Part shown: piece after piece, positions 50,732 through 60,045 of the stretch | Numbering within the stretch: position 1 is the stretch's first letter | How the letters are laid out: each line of letters opens with the position of its first letter | NCBI RefSeq assembly: GCF_000022205.1 | Contig: NC_012029.1 | Span: forward strand, 558,001 to 622,000 | Reading direction: 5' to 3' | Origin: Halorubrum lacusprofundi ATCC 49239 | Lineage (GTDB): Archaea > Halobacteriota > Halobacteria > Halobacteriales > Haloferacaceae | Length of the DNA stretch: 64,000 nucleotides | Made by a program: the position numbers and the translations under genes | Notes under the pieces: generated by a model | What the model was told of the DNA's origin: nothing | Databases searched by the model: none | Seen by the model: only the letters and a program-made list of their open reading frames with translations

Positions 50732-50886
50732 GAGCGTCTCGTGTCATTCGTATCCGTGTCGATGAGTCACACACGGATAAACCGTCGGATTGCGACAGCT
50801 TTGGCCGATCCGGGACTCACAGCGTCTCGGGTGACCTGTCCGAAGAGCGAGCGCGGATCCGATATCGGGGTCCGACCGGGGGATAC

Positions 50887-50893
50887 GGTTATA
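50887..50893 (+). promoter_or_regulatory. TATA box of the cupin gene
   Basis: The run gttatac lies 24-30 bp before the ATG at 50917, in the gap shared with the divergent synthase gene; a leaderless start is likely. Confidence 0.5.
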
Positions 50894-50916
50894 CGGCCGC
50901 CGTCGGACGGAACAGT

Positions 50917-51405
50917 ATGCGGAAAGCCGCGATCGACGATGTCGACGTCGTCACGAATCCGATGGGTGTCCACGACGTGCGAAAGCCGGTTTCGCGCGTC
51001 CTCGACACCGAACACGTCGCGATGAACTACTTCGAACTCGCCCCGGGAGATGCATTCTCGGGCGGACTCCACACGCACGGCGACCAAGAGGAGGTGTTCT
51101 ACGTGCTCTCGGGAACCGCCACCTTTGAGGTAGGTCGAGAGCGCGAGCGAGTCGACGTGGGAGCCGGCGAACTGATACGGTTTGCGCCGGGCGAGTTCCA
51201 GTCCGGCTTCGTGCGCGAAGACGCCGACGAGGATGTCGTCGCGTGGGCGTTCGGCGCGCCCGGCGCGCGTCACGACTGGGACCAGATCGAGTCGCTGATC
51301 GAGTGTCGCGAGTGCGGCGAGGAGCGTACACACGCGACCGAAATGACCGACGAGGGGCGATTCCGGTTCACCTGCTCCGAGTGCGGGACCTCCTTCTCGC
51401 CGTAG
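50917..51405 (+). CDS. Cupin-domain protein with C-terminal zinc ribbon
   Basis: A 162-residue protein: a single cupin domain (GLHTHGDQEEVFYVLSGTATFEVG with metal-ligand His and Glu; LIRFAPGEFQSGFVRE as the second motif) and a C-terminal ribbon CRECGEERTHA...FTCSECGTSFSP with two CxxC pairs. The ribbon probably binds Zn or contacts a partner. The substrate is unknown. An upstream frame continues but has no start near the promoter, so the ATG at 50917 is used. Confidence 0.85.
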   Translation: MRKAAIDDVDVVTNPMGVHDVRKPVSRVLDTEHVAMNYFELAPGDAFSGGLHTHGDQEEVFYVLSGTATFEVGRERERVDVGAGELIRFAPGEFQSGFVREDADEDVVAWAFGAPGARHDWDQIESLIECRECGEERTHATEMTDEGRFRFTCSECGTSFSP

Positions 51406-51448
51406 TCGGCGGACTCAGAAGCGTCGGACCTCGTCCGACCGCGTCGAC

Positions 51449-52111
51449 TCACCCCAGCAGCGACCGAAACGACCGCCGCCCGGTCCCGCACCGATCCCGG
51501 TAGTCGCAGGCGGAGCACCGATCGTCGTCGACGCGCGACGGTGGGCCGTCGATCGCGTGAACAGCCCGCAGCGCCCGCCGGTAGGCGGCCTTCTTCCGAG
51601 TCGTGAGCTGGACCTCGCGAACGGTACCGACGCTCGGGTACTCGATGAGCGCGCGCGGTACCTCACGCTCGCGCTCCCATGCGACCGCCTTGGCGACGGC
51701 GACGGCCCTGACCGCCTGCGACTCCCAGACGCCGTTCTCAGGCGGTTCGCCCGGTGAGACGACGGTGGGGACCGGAGGGTCGGAGTCCGTTCCAGCCGCG
51801 AACACCTTGTGGACCGTCCCGTGGCAGTCCTTCCCCGATCGGAAGACGCGCTCGTGTTCGGGATCGGTGAGCCGCTCGTAGTCGGCGCGCTCGCGGAGCC
51901 GCGAGAGGTTCCGGCGGTACGCGGCGGGCGACCGGCGGATCGGCAGTCGCCGGAGCGTCGCGTCCGACGCATCGACAAGCGTCGGATACCGAAAGGCGAG
52001 GTCGATCCGGGCGCGCGCCTCGCCGGGAACATTTCGATCGTCGGCGCGGCGCGCGTAGTAGAGCTGTCGCGGGCAGTAAGCGGCGCGGGCGAGGTCGCTG
52101 AAGGGGATCAC
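51449..52111 (-). CDS. Cas4-like PD-(D/E)XK nuclease with Fe-S motif, GTG start
   Basis: A 220-residue protein related to Cas4/DUF83 and Dna2-type nucleases. FSDLARAAYCPRQLYYARR has the N-terminal Cys of the family, IEYPSVGTVREVQLTTRKKAAYRRAL the ExQ/K catalytic region, and CSACDYRDRCG the C-terminal Cys cluster expected to hold a 4Fe-4S centre with the first Cys. The GTG at 52111 starts the fold; the upstream frame is unlike protein. No cas1, cas2 or repeat array is in the window, so this is a stand-alone nuclease for DNA repair or unknown processing. Confidence 0.8.
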   Translation of the reverse strand: MIPFSDLARAAYCPRQLYYARRADDRNVPGEARARIDLAFRYPTLVDASDATLRRLPIRRSPAAYRRNLSRLRERADYERLTDPEHERVFRSGKDCHGTVHKVFAAGTDSDPPVPTVVSPGEPPENGVWESQAVRAVAVAKAVAWEREREVPRALIEYPSVGTVREVQLTTRKKAAYRRALRAVHAIDGPPSRVDDDRCSACDYRDRCGTGRRSFRSLLG

Positions 52112-52372
52112 GGCGGCGGTGGCCGCGGTTCGGGTGAAAAGCGATTGGGCTCTCGTTGGGGCCTCGTCGGCGCCGAGTTGCCTTTTGCACTGTCGGCTCC
52201 GACCGCTTATTCCGGATACCGGGACCAACCTGCTGTGTGATTTGACGCACGTCCCGGCGCGGCCGAGGCAGTCGCGCGGCGAACCCCCCGGGACCGACGA
52301 GCGCCGCCTGTTCGCCATTCCGACCGCCCAGTGACACGGTCTCCCTGTCAGCCACTGCAACGTCCTCGCCGG

Positions 52373-53440
52373 TCACTCCCGGATTCGATCGAGGTCTGCC
52401 ACGAACGCCCGGAGCGCCTCCCGAGTCACGTGGGGCATACAGACGACGCGCAACTCGCCGTGGCTCGTCCGCGAGACCTTCCAGCCCGCCTCCCGTAGCG
52501 CGTCGAACTCGGACCTGGGGAGCGCCGCGGCGACGAGCGGCAGTTCCGGGTCGACCACCTCGTACCCGCGCTCTGCGAGCGCCGACGCGAGCCACTCGGC
52601 GTTGGCGGTCGCGCGCTCGACCGCGTCGCGGTAGCCGTCCGGCCACAGCGCTTCCATCGCGGCGACCGCCCCGGCGACGCCCGCGCCGCTCCGCGTGCCC
52701 GTCAGCGTCGCCTGCGACCGCGTCTCCAGGTAGGGCGTGTCGACTGCGAGCGCGTCCAGCGCCGCGGCGTCGCGGGCGAGGAGTCCGCCGGCCGGCACCG
52801 CCGCCTGCCCGAACTTGTGCGGGTCGATCGTCAGCGTGTCGACGGCGGCGTCGTCGAACGACCACTCGCCGTCGGTAAAGGGGAGCACGAACCCGCCCCA
52901 CGCCGCGTCGACGTGCATCCGCGCACCAGTCTCGTGTGCGATCCGTGTCAGCTCCGGAATCGGGTCCACCCGTCCGTACTCCGTGGTTCCGGCGACACCG
53001 ACGACCAGTGCGGTCGCGTCATCGACAGCTGCCGAGACGGCATCGGTTCTGGTCCGGAAGTCGTCGTCGACGGGCACCGTCCGGAGTTCTACGTCGAGTA
53101 GCTCCGCCGCCTTATGAAAGGAGAAGTGGCCGCTCTCGGGGACGACGACGTTCACGTCGCTCGCGTCGTGGCGGTTCCGCGCGGACCGGACCGCCTGTAC
53201 GTTCGCCTCCGTGCCGCCGGAGGTGACATAGCCCGCAGCGTCGGTCGGTGTCGGGTGTTCTGCGAGCGTCGCGAGCAGTTCGATCGCGCGCTCCTCCAAC
53301 GACGCGACCGCCTCGTACGTGGCCGGGTCGCCCGGATTCGTCGCGAGAAATCGCTCCGCCGCTTCTCGGGCCGCGGGATGCGGCTCGGTGCACATCGAGG
53401 AGAGCACCCGGTCGAACGATTGCGGCTCGGGCTGCTGCAT
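52373..53440 (-). CDS. mfnA: PLP-dependent decarboxylase MfnA type (tyrosine/aspartate decarboxylase)
   Basis: A 355-residue group II decarboxylase. [49 protein letters not shown] and [16 protein letters not shown] (Lys that binds pyridoxal phosphate) are in the order of archaeal MfnA. In methanogens it makes tyramine for methanofuran; in haloarchaea, which lack that cofactor, the aspartate 1-decarboxylase activity giving beta-alanine for coenzyme A is the probable role. The ATG at 53440 fits the family start. Confidence 0.93.
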   Translation of the reverse strand: MQQPEPQSFDRVLSSMCTEPHPAAREAAERFLATNPGDPATYEAVASLEERAIELLATLAEHPTPTDAAGYVTSGGTEANVQAVRSARNRHDASDVNVVVPESGHFSFHKAAELLDVELRTVPVDDDFRTRTDAVSAAVDDATALVVGVAGTTEYGRVDPIPELTRIAHETGARMHVDAAWGGFVLPFTDGEWSFDDAAVDTLTIDPHKFGQAAVPAGGLLARDAAALDALAVDTPYLETRSQATLTGTRSGAGVAGAVAAMEALWPDGYRDAVERATANAEWLASALAERGYEVVDPELPLVAAALPRSEFDALREAGWKVSRTSHGELRVVCMPHVTREALRAFVADLDRIRE

Positions 53441-53521
53441 TCGACCGAACGTTACCGCGGAGGGTCTTACCCGTTCCGCTCCGGGCGCTCTCGCCTGCAC
53501 AGATCGCCTCCTGCGGCCGCG

Positions 53522-55888
53522 TCAGCGGACCGAGTCGAGGAGGAGCCGCTGTTCGGTCCGTTTCACCTCGTGTTGCACATCTCGGACCGCATCGATATTC
53601 GCCGAGATGGAGGAAATGCCCGCCTCGACGAGGAAGTCGACCATCTCGGGTTTCGATCCCGCCTGTCCGCAGATGCTCGTGTCGACGCCCAGCTCCCGGC
53701 ACGTCTCGATCGTGTCGCCGATCAACTGTAACACCGCCGGGTGGAGTTCGTCGAACCGGTCGGCGACGTGCTCGTTGTTGCGGTCGACCGCCAGCGTGTA
53801 CTGCGTGAGGTCGTTCGTGCCGAAGGAGGCGAAGTCGATCCCGGCGGCCGCGAGATCCTCGATCTGAAGCGCGCTCGCGGGTGTCTCGATCATCACGCCC
53901 CACCGGTGTGTCTCGGGATCAATCCCGGACTCGCGCATGTGCCGTTTGATTCCCTCGACGTCGTTTGCGTCGTTGACGAGGGGGAACATCACCTCCAAGT
54001 TGTCGTATCCCATCTCGTAGAGCCGAGCGAACGCGGCCAGCTCCTGACGGAACGGCTCGGGCTTGTCAAGGCTCCGGCGGATCCCGCGCCAGCCGAGCAT
54101 CGGATTGGGTTCGGCCGGTTCGCCCTCGCCGCCCTCCAGTTCCCGGAACTCGTCGGTCGGGGCATCGATGGTCCGGACCCTGACCGGCCGGGGATAGAAC
54201 TCGTCGGCGACCCGCCGGACGCCCTCGATGAGTTCGTCCTGATACGCGCGGGCGCCGTGGTCGGCGATATACTTCTCGGGAGTCTTCCCGAGCGACAGCA
54301 CCATGTGTTCGATCCGAAGCAGGCCGACCCCGTCGGCGCCGGTCGCCGCGGCGCGCTCGGCCGCCTCCGGGATCGAGACGTTCACCTTCACCTCCGTCGC
54401 CGTCATCGGCTTGACGGGGGTCTCCGGCCGCGCCGCCTCGACCGGCTCGAACTCCTCGCCGGATTCGGCGTCCGCGGTGGCGCCGGCACGGACGGTGCCC
54501 TTGTCGCCGTCAAGCGTGACGTTCTGTCCGTCGTTCAGGACCCGGGTCCCATTTCCGGTGCCGACGACGGCCGGAACGCCAAGTTCCCGAGAGATAATCG
54601 CGGCGTGGCTCGTCATCCCGCCCTCGTCGGTGATGATCCCGGCGGCGCGTTTCATCGCGGGGACCATGTCCGGCATCGTCATCTCGGTGACCATCACGTC
54701 GCCCTCCTGTACCTGGTCGAGGTGATCGAGCTTATGGACGATCCGAACGGCTCCGGAGACGACGCCCGGGCTGGCGCCGAGTCCATTGACGAGCACGTCG
54801 GCATCGTCGCTCGCGTCGTCCCGATCGCCTGCACCGTTGGCGGCAACGCCGTCACTCGTGTCGTCGTCCACGTCGTCTTTACCAGCGATGTTCTCTGCGG
54901 ATTCGCCCGTGTCAGTCTCTCGCCCGCTCCCGGCGTCCTCCTGGATCGTCGTGATCGGGCGGGACTGCAGCATGTAGATATCGCCGGCGTATATCGCCCA
55001 CTCTACGTCCTGTGGCGTCCCGTAGTGGTCTTCGACGCGCTTCCCGAGCTCGACGAGTTCCGCGATCTCCTCGTCGGAGAGCACCCGGCTGTTCCGGCGT
55101 TCGTCGTCGACCTCTAGCGTAACGGTCTCGCCGGTCTCGGCGTCTTTGACCATCTCCACCTTCTTGTCCGCGACGGTCACCTCGTCGACAGCACCTCGCT
55201 CGCGGTCGTACACGTAGTTGTCTGGCGAGACCGTCCCGGAGACGACCGCCTCGCCGAGCCCCCACGCAGCCTCGATCGTAATCTGCGGGTCGCCGGTCGA
55301 AGGGTGGCTGGTAAACATCACGCCGGACTTTTCGGCGTCAACCATCCGCTGGACCACGACCGCGATGTCGACATCGGCGTGCGGGAACCCCCGTTGCTGC
55401 CGGTAGTAGATCGCGCGCTGGGTGAAAAGCGACGCCCAGCACTCTTTCACCCGTCGGATCAGGTCCTGCTCGCGAACGTTGAGGAAGGTCTCCTGCTGGC
55501 CGGCAAACGAGGAGTCCGGGAGGTCCTCGGCCGTCGCAGACGAGCGAACCGCGACGAACGCTTCGTCATCGCCGTCACCCATCGTCCGGTACCGTTCGAC
55601 GATTTCTTCGCGAACGTCGTCGGGAAGCGGCGTCTCTAAGATTAGCTCCGCCGCCGTCTCTTCGGCCTCTCGGAGCGCGACGGAGTCCTCTGGGTCGACG
55701 TCCACCGCGGCGAACAGCTCCTCATCGATCTCCGCTTCCTCGATGAAGGTGCGGTACGTGCCCGCGGTGACCGTGAACCCCGGTGGAACCGGGAGCCCCG
55801 CGCCGATGAGCTCTCCGAGCGAAGCCGCCTTCCCGCCGACGGTCCCGACATCGTCAGCGTCGACATCCTTGAGCCAGAGTACTGCCAT
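53522..55888 (-). CDS. ppsA: Phosphoenolpyruvate synthase
   Basis: A 788-residue enzyme that converts pyruvate to PEP using ATP, opposing the pyruvate kinase at 25370. WLKDVDADDVGTVGGKAASLGEL opens the ATP-grasp domain, GGMTSHAAIISRELGVPAVVG contains the phosphorylated His of the swivelling domain, and the barrel carries LRIEHM, LGWRGIRRSLDKPE, FGTNDLTQYTLAVDRNNE and the cysteine acid of SICGQAGSKPE. An acidic linker of about 60 residues (GSGRETDTGESAENIAGKDD onward) is inserted before the swivelling domain. The start at 55888 leaves a roughly 30-nt leader below a TATA-like cttttattcatag near 55946-55958. Confidence 0.96.
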   Translation of the reverse strand: MAVLWLKDVDADDVGTVGGKAASLGELIGAGLPVPPGFTVTAGTYRTFIEEAEIDEELFAAVDVDPEDSVALREAEETAAELILETPLPDDVREEIVERYRTMGDGDDEAFVAVRSSATAEDLPDSSFAGQQETFLNVREQDLIRRVKECWASLFTQRAIYYRQQRGFPHADVDIAVVVQRMVDAEKSGVMFTSHPSTGDPQITIEAAWGLGEAVVSGTVSPDNYVYDRERGAVDEVTVADKKVEMVKDAETGETVTLEVDDERRNSRVLSDEEIAELVELGKRVEDHYGTPQDVEWAIYAGDIYMLQSRPITTIQEDAGSGRETDTGESAENIAGKDDVDDDTSDGVAANGAGDRDDASDDADVLVNGLGASPGVVSGAVRIVHKLDHLDQVQEGDVMVTEMTMPDMVPAMKRAAGIITDEGGMTSHAAIISRELGVPAVVGTGNGTRVLNDGQNVTLDGDKGTVRAGATADAESGEEFEPVEAARPETPVKPMTATEVKVNVSIPEAAERAAATGADGVGLLRIEHMVLSLGKTPEKYIADHGARAYQDELIEGVRRVADEFYPRPVRVRTIDAPTDEFRELEGGEGEPAEPNPMLGWRGIRRSLDKPEPFRQELAAFARLYEMGYDNLEVMFPLVNDANDVEGIKRHMRESGIDPETHRWGVMIETPASALQIEDLAAAGIDFASFGTNDLTQYTLAVDRNNEHVADRFDELHPAVLQLIGDTIETCRELGVDTSICGQAGSKPEMVDFLVEAGISSISANIDAVRDVQHEVKRTEQRLLLDSVR

Positions 55889-56140
55889 TCGTATATTCGG
55901 AGGATCCGAGAGCCGACGTATGAATCTTCCGGCATGCACAACTATGAATAAAAGATTACTCGGTGACGAGTAATCGAGCGTCTCGATGCGCTGCGGGGTT
56001 GTGGGGCAAATGAGGGCCGAAAACGCGAGGGGAGTGGGGACGAACCTGCGATCGGTTCGCAGTGGATGATTGGGTGGGGCCCCTCTATACTTACCTTCCA
56101 CGCGCTCGATCCACTCTGTAACGTGTTACGGGTGCTATAA

Positions 56141-56845
56141 CTATTTCTCGTCGCCGAGACGCTCCCGCTCCGCGCGTAGGAAGCGCTCCCAGAGGCCGAA
56201 CAAGTAGCTGTCGAGCCCGTAGCTCTCGTCCACCCGTCGGACCCACGCGTCGTCGGCGAACAGCAGTCGCTGGAACCGCTGTACCGGCTCGGAGAGTCGA
56301 TCGCGCTTGCCGCCGTAGTACGACAGCGACTCCTCCCGGGTTCGGTCGACGAGCGCCGCCGGGACCTCGATGCCGTCGGCGGCCGCGGCGTGTTCGAACC
56401 ACTCCAGATGCAACAACGCGTCGGCGAGCAGGAACCGCTCGCGGAAGCCGGAGACGAAGGCAAGCGCCGGTCTGCCGTCGACGGTCACGTCTCGCGGTCG
56501 AGAGAATCGTGGCGCGGTCACCGTCACGTTCGCGGCGTCCGCGACCGCGGCGGCGACCCGTCGGAGCCGCCACTCGCCGTACCGGACCGGCGCGATCAGG
56601 GCGAGTTCGTACCACGTCGGGAGCCACTCGCAGTACGGCTCGGAGAACCGACCGTCGGCGAGCAGCGTCGCCGCGACGGAGCGGGCCGCCGCTGGCGACA
56701 GTCGCGACGGATCCTCGCGGAGAGAGGCCGCTATCTGTGCCCCGTCGAGCGCGTCGGCTCCCTCAAACCCCATCCCCTCGGCGACGTGGCGGGTGTACGC
56801 GCGGCTCGCGGCGTACCAGTCGGCGAAGTCGTTCGGCGCCGTCAA
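56141..56845 (-). CDS. Haloarchaeal protein of unknown function
   Basis: A 234-residue, mostly helical protein beginning MTAPNDFADWYAASRAYTRHVAEGMG. Noticeable patches are RFSEPYCEWLPTWYELALIAPVRYGEWRLRR, SGFRERFLLADALLHLEWFEHAA and LDSYLFGLWERFLRAERERLG. I do not recognise a domain; no metal or nucleotide motif is clear. It is codirectional with, and 66 bp downstream of, the MinD pair at 56911-58268, so it may belong to that group. Confidence 0.65.
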   Translation of the reverse strand: MTAPNDFADWYAASRAYTRHVAEGMGFEGADALDGAQIAASLREDPSRLSPAAARSVAATLLADGRFSEPYCEWLPTWYELALIAPVRYGEWRLRRVAAAVADAANVTVTAPRFSRPRDVTVDGRPALAFVSGFRERFLLADALLHLEWFEHAAAADGIEVPAALVDRTREESLSYYGGKRDRLSEPVQRFQRLLFADDAWVRRVDESYGLDSYLFGLWERFLRAERERLGDEK

Positions 56846-56910
56846 GCAGAGGAGACGAAGGACGGTGATGATCGATGTACGGGGCCGACCGACCTAACTG
56901 CTGTGGCAAG

Positions 56911-57504
56911 TTACTCGAGATCGCCTCCGTCCCCCTCCGCGAGCGCGTCGTCAAGCCCCCACTCGGACGCCCGCTCGGCCGCCTCTGAGCGCGCCTGTTC
57001 GCGGATCGCCTCTATCCGTTCGTCGTCTTCGAGGAACGCCGCGACCGCGTCGCTGTCATCGTCGCGACCGGCGTCCAGTCGTTCCTCGGGGGCGGCGTCG
57101 CGGGTCCGGTCGGCGAGCGCTTGGTCGTCGGCGAGTTCGGTCGCCGCGGCGCCGGGAGCGACGCGGAGCGCGTCTTCCTCGTGGGCGGTTTCGAGCGTGC
57201 CATCCTCGACCGCGTACAGTTCGACGCGATAGGGGCCCGGGACCGCGAGCTCGGCGAGGGCGTCCGGGCCGCCGCTGTCGCTCACCGTGTTGTACGCCAG
57301 TACGGGGACGCCGTCTGCGAAGGTGACGACGCCGCGGGCGTCGCCCTCCAACAGGAGCGTCTCCTGTGGCACGAGCGTCGCGTAGCCGGTCAGCTCCCGG
57401 TCGAGCGCTCGGGCGAGCGTCGTGCCAACGTCGGAGACGACGCGCGAGCGGAGCAGATCCCCGCGAGGGATCCGCAGTTCCGGCGAACCCGTGGTTCCGG
57501 TCAT
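56911..57504 (-). CDS. MinD-linked haloarchaeal protein of unknown function
   Basis: A 197-residue acidic protein. The first 105 residues look like a small alpha/beta domain (ELRIPRGDLLRSRVVSDVGTTLARALDREL, LVPQETLLLEGDARGVVTFADGVPVLAYNT) and the rest is a charged helical tail with EDDERIEAIREQARSEAAERA. Its ATG overlaps the MinD-type gene stop by 4 bp, so the two are translationally coupled, which suggests it is the partner or cargo of that ATPase. No known family recognised. Confidence 0.7.
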   Translation of the reverse strand: MTGTTGSPELRIPRGDLLRSRVVSDVGTTLARALDRELTGYATLVPQETLLLEGDARGVVTFADGVPVLAYNTVSDSGGPDALAELAVPGPYRVELYAVEDGTLETAHEEDALRVAPGAAATELADDQALADRTRDAAPEERLDAGRDDDSDAVAAFLEDDERIEAIREQARSEAAERASEWGLDDALAEGDGGDLE

Positions 57505-58268
57505 GGCGTGTCGGGGACGACCGCGCTCCGGAAGCGGTCGGCGACGGCCCCCTCGTCGCCGTCGCGCACATCGAGCCGGGCCGCGGCCCGCCGGTAGCGG
57601 GCGGCCGGCTCGCTCTCGGGAGCGTGTGCGAGGAGGGGCTCCCCCGCGCGTCTCGCCGCCCTGACGGCGTCGCTGTCGGGAACGTTAGCGAGGACGGGGC
57701 CGCCGAAGCGCTGCTCGGCCTGCTCGGCCACATCGGCGGCGTCGTCGCGGACCTTGTTGAACAGCACGCCTGCCGTCTCCGTTCCGTAGGAGCGCGCGTA
57801 CTCCTGAACCTTCAGCCCGTCCGAGAGCGCGGGTATCGTCGGCTCGACGACGACCACGACGCGGTCGGCGAGGACGACCGGTAGCACCGCCGACTTCGAG
57901 CCGAGCGCGGCCGGCGAGTCGAGCAGCAGCACGTCGGTGTCGCTGGCGAGTTCGGCGACGACCTCGCGAAGCCGGCCCGGTTCGGCCGCCTCGAAGCCCG
58001 CGAGCGACGTGCCGCAGGGGACGACGGAGAGTCCGAACCGGTCGTACGTCGCCTCCGAGACCGCCGTCGCAGTCCCCTCGACGAGAAGGTCGTGGAGAGT
58101 GACCGTCGCGTCGTCGAGCCCGGCGTGGAACAGCAAGTTCGCCATTCCCGTGTCGGCGTCGACGACGGTGACGTCGTGTTCCTCGGCGAGCGCCATCCCC
58201 AGCGCGAGCGTGCTCGTCGTCTTTCCCGTGCCGCCCTTCCCGCTGGCGACCGCGAACGCCTCAACCAT
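57501..58268 (-). CDS. MinD/ParA-type P-loop ATPase
   Basis: A 255-residue deviant-Walker ATPase. FAVASGKGGTGKTTSTLALGMALAE has the KGGTGKTT signature, VTVVDADTGMANL the second Asp, VLLLDSPAALGSKSAVLP switch II, and VEPTIPALSDGLKV the base-recognition loop. The C-terminus lacks an obvious membrane-targeting helix and is instead basic/acidic. Haloarchaea have several MinD-like proteins that place archaella, chemoreceptors or other structures; which one this serves is unknown. Encoded first in an operon with 56911-57504. Confidence 0.88.
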   Translation of the reverse strand: MVEAFAVASGKGGTGKTTSTLALGMALAEEHDVTVVDADTGMANLLFHAGLDDATVTLHDLLVEGTATAVSEATYDRFGLSVVPCGTSLAGFEAAEPGRLREVVAELASDTDVLLLDSPAALGSKSAVLPVVLADRVVVVVEPTIPALSDGLKVQEYARSYGTETAGVLFNKVRDDAADVAEQAEQRFGGPVLANVPDSDAVRAARRAGEPLLAHAPESEPAARYRRAAARLDVRDGDEGAVADRFRSAVVPDTP

Positions 58269-58392
58269 GCGCCGATGTGTCAGGTCGCCGGGCTAAAACC
58301 TGTCCATCGCGGGCGCCTCGGACCGTCACCGCAGTTCGGACCTCACCGGATCCCACGAACAGTATTTTGCTGTCCGGCACCAAGTGTCAACC

Positions 58393-59691
58393 ATGACAAC
58401 CGTCATCGACGCGGACACGTTCAGCGACAGGATCGACGAGCGACGACGCGACGAGCGGTCGTTCGCCCTCGTCGACACACGCCCTCGCGAGAGCTACGAG
58501 AGCTGGCGGATTGCCGACTCCATCCACTACTTCTACAAGCCGCCCCACGAGTTCGACCTCGGCGACTTCGAAGCCGAAACCGGACTCGGACCCGGCGACG
58601 CGATCGTCACGGCCTGCGCGAAGGGGAAGGCCTCGCTCGACTTCGCCGAAGAGCTGGAGGCCGCGGGCTACGACGACGTCACGGTCGTCGCGGACGGGAT
58701 GCGCGGCTGGTCGAGTGTGTACGACCGGACCGCGGTTCCGCTCCCCGAGGCGGGCGACGACCCGCTCGACGTCGTCCAGATCCAGCGGCGCGCGAAGGGA
58801 TGTCTCGGGTACCTCGTGGTGGGCGGACAGAAGGCGGATAGCGCCGTCGACTCCGATGGCTCCGACCACGTCGCCATCGCAGTCGACGTCTCCCGTCACG
58901 GCGACGAGTGGCGGGAGGCGGCCGCCGCGCGCGACGCCTCGATCGCGGCGGTCCTCGACACCCACGTCCACGCCGACCACCTCTCCGGCGGTCGGACGCT
59001 CGCGGACGAGCTCGGCGTACCCTACTACCTCCCGGCGGCGGCCGCCGAGCGCGACGTGGCGTACGCGTTCGAGCCGCTCGCTCGCAACGAGACGCTCGAT
59101 GTCGGCGGGGTCAGCGTGAAAGCGCTCGCGACCCCCGGCCATACCGACGACGGCGCGAGCTATCTGATCGGGCGGTCGGCGGTGCTCACCGGCGACACGC
59201 TTTTCACCGACAGTGTCGGCCGGACGGAACTGCAGTTCGCGGCGGGCGGCGATGCGGCAGAGGATGACGCGGCGGGAGACGACGCGGCTGGTGAGCCGGA
59301 GACCGAGAGCGCCGGCGCGGCGACCGGCGCCGAGCGCCTCTACGACTCGCTCCACGGGACGTTGCTCGCGGAGCCCGACGATATCGTCGTCTGTCCCGGC
59401 CACTTCGCGGTCGCGAACGACGGGACGACCGGCGATGTCGTGCCCGGCGAGCCGGTAACGACGACGGTGGGCACGGTGCGCCGCGGGCTCGACGTTCTCG
59501 GGCTCGACCGCGAGGCGTTCGTGGAGCGGATTACGGCGACGCTCCCGGAGAAGCCGCCGAACTACGAGGCCGTCATCGCGGCGAACCGCGGCGTCGAGTC
59601 GCCGCCGGACGAGACCGCGGCGATCGAGTTGGAGCTCGGTCCGAACCGGTGTGCCGCGAACGCGGGCGGAGAGTCGACGGCGGACGACTGA
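58393..59691 (+). CDS. Rhodanese domain fused to MBL-fold persulfide-dioxygenase-like hydrolase
   Basis: A 432-residue two-domain protein. Residues about 5-125 are a rhodanese domain with active-site Cys75 in ACAKGK; residues about 130-330 are a metallo-beta-lactamase domain with THVHADHLSGG (His191, His193, Asp195, His196), ATPGHTDDGASY and PGHF as metal ligands, similar to ETHE1 persulfide dioxygenases. An acidic Ala-rich insert lies at about 285-315. The usual fusion has rhodanese at the C-terminus; here it comes first. It probably oxidises glutathione-like or protein persulfides made by sulfide metabolism. The ATG at 58393 is used. Confidence 0.88.
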   Translation: MTTVIDADTFSDRIDERRRDERSFALVDTRPRESYESWRIADSIHYFYKPPHEFDLGDFEAETGLGPGDAIVTACAKGKASLDFAEELEAAGYDDVTVVADGMRGWSSVYDRTAVPLPEAGDDPLDVVQIQRRAKGCLGYLVVGGQKADSAVDSDGSDHVAIAVDVSRHGDEWREAAAARDASIAAVLDTHVHADHLSGGRTLADELGVPYYLPAAAAERDVAYAFEPLARNETLDVGGVSVKALATPGHTDDGASYLIGRSAVLTGDTLFTDSVGRTELQFAAGGDAAEDDAAGDDAAGEPETESAGAATGAERLYDSLHGTLLAEPDDIVVCPGHFAVANDGTTGDVVPGEPVTTTVGTVRRGLDVLGLDREAFVERITATLPEKPPNYEAVIAANRGVESPPDETAAIELELGPNRCAANAGGESTADD

Positions 59692-59748
59692 GAAGGCTCT
59701 CGGTCGGCTCGGGCGTCCCCGGCTGTTGGGGGCTGCCAGAGCGGTCCG

Positions 59749-60021
59749 CTACTCGTCGTGAATGAAAACGAGCCGCTTCGACTCGGTGTTACAGAGGCAC
59801 AGATCGATTCCGTCACGGGTCGCACCGATCTGCTGCCAGCCGTGATCGCTGACGAACAGCGTCTGAAAGACGCCGCGGTCGCAGTCGGGGTTCGGGCAGC
59901 CAACTCCCGCGGCGTTTTTGTACACGGTGGTCCCGCCGCCGGAGCTCTGTCGAACCAGTCCGTCCGTCAGCGATCGGAACTCCTCGGCAGACATCGGGCC
60001 CTCGGTCTCCTCGTCTCCCAT
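59749..60021 (-). CDS. Small haloarchaeal zinc-binding-like protein, DUF7385-like
   Basis: A 90-residue protein. The core SSGGGTTVYKNAAGVGCPNPDCDRGVFQTLFVSDHG...DLCLCNTESKRLVFIHDE has a CxxxxC pair and a late CxC, and recalls the DUF7385 type sometimes called flagella cluster protein. Function unknown. The start at 60021 is supported by a TATA box at 60046-60053; a longer frame passes through that box. Confidence 0.65.
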   Translation of the reverse strand: MGDEETEGPMSAEEFRSLTDGLVRQSSGGGTTVYKNAAGVGCPNPDCDRGVFQTLFVSDHGWQQIGATRDGIDLCLCNTESKRLVFIHDE

Positions 60022-60045
60022 GTCTTCGCGTTCGCAGTCCACAGT

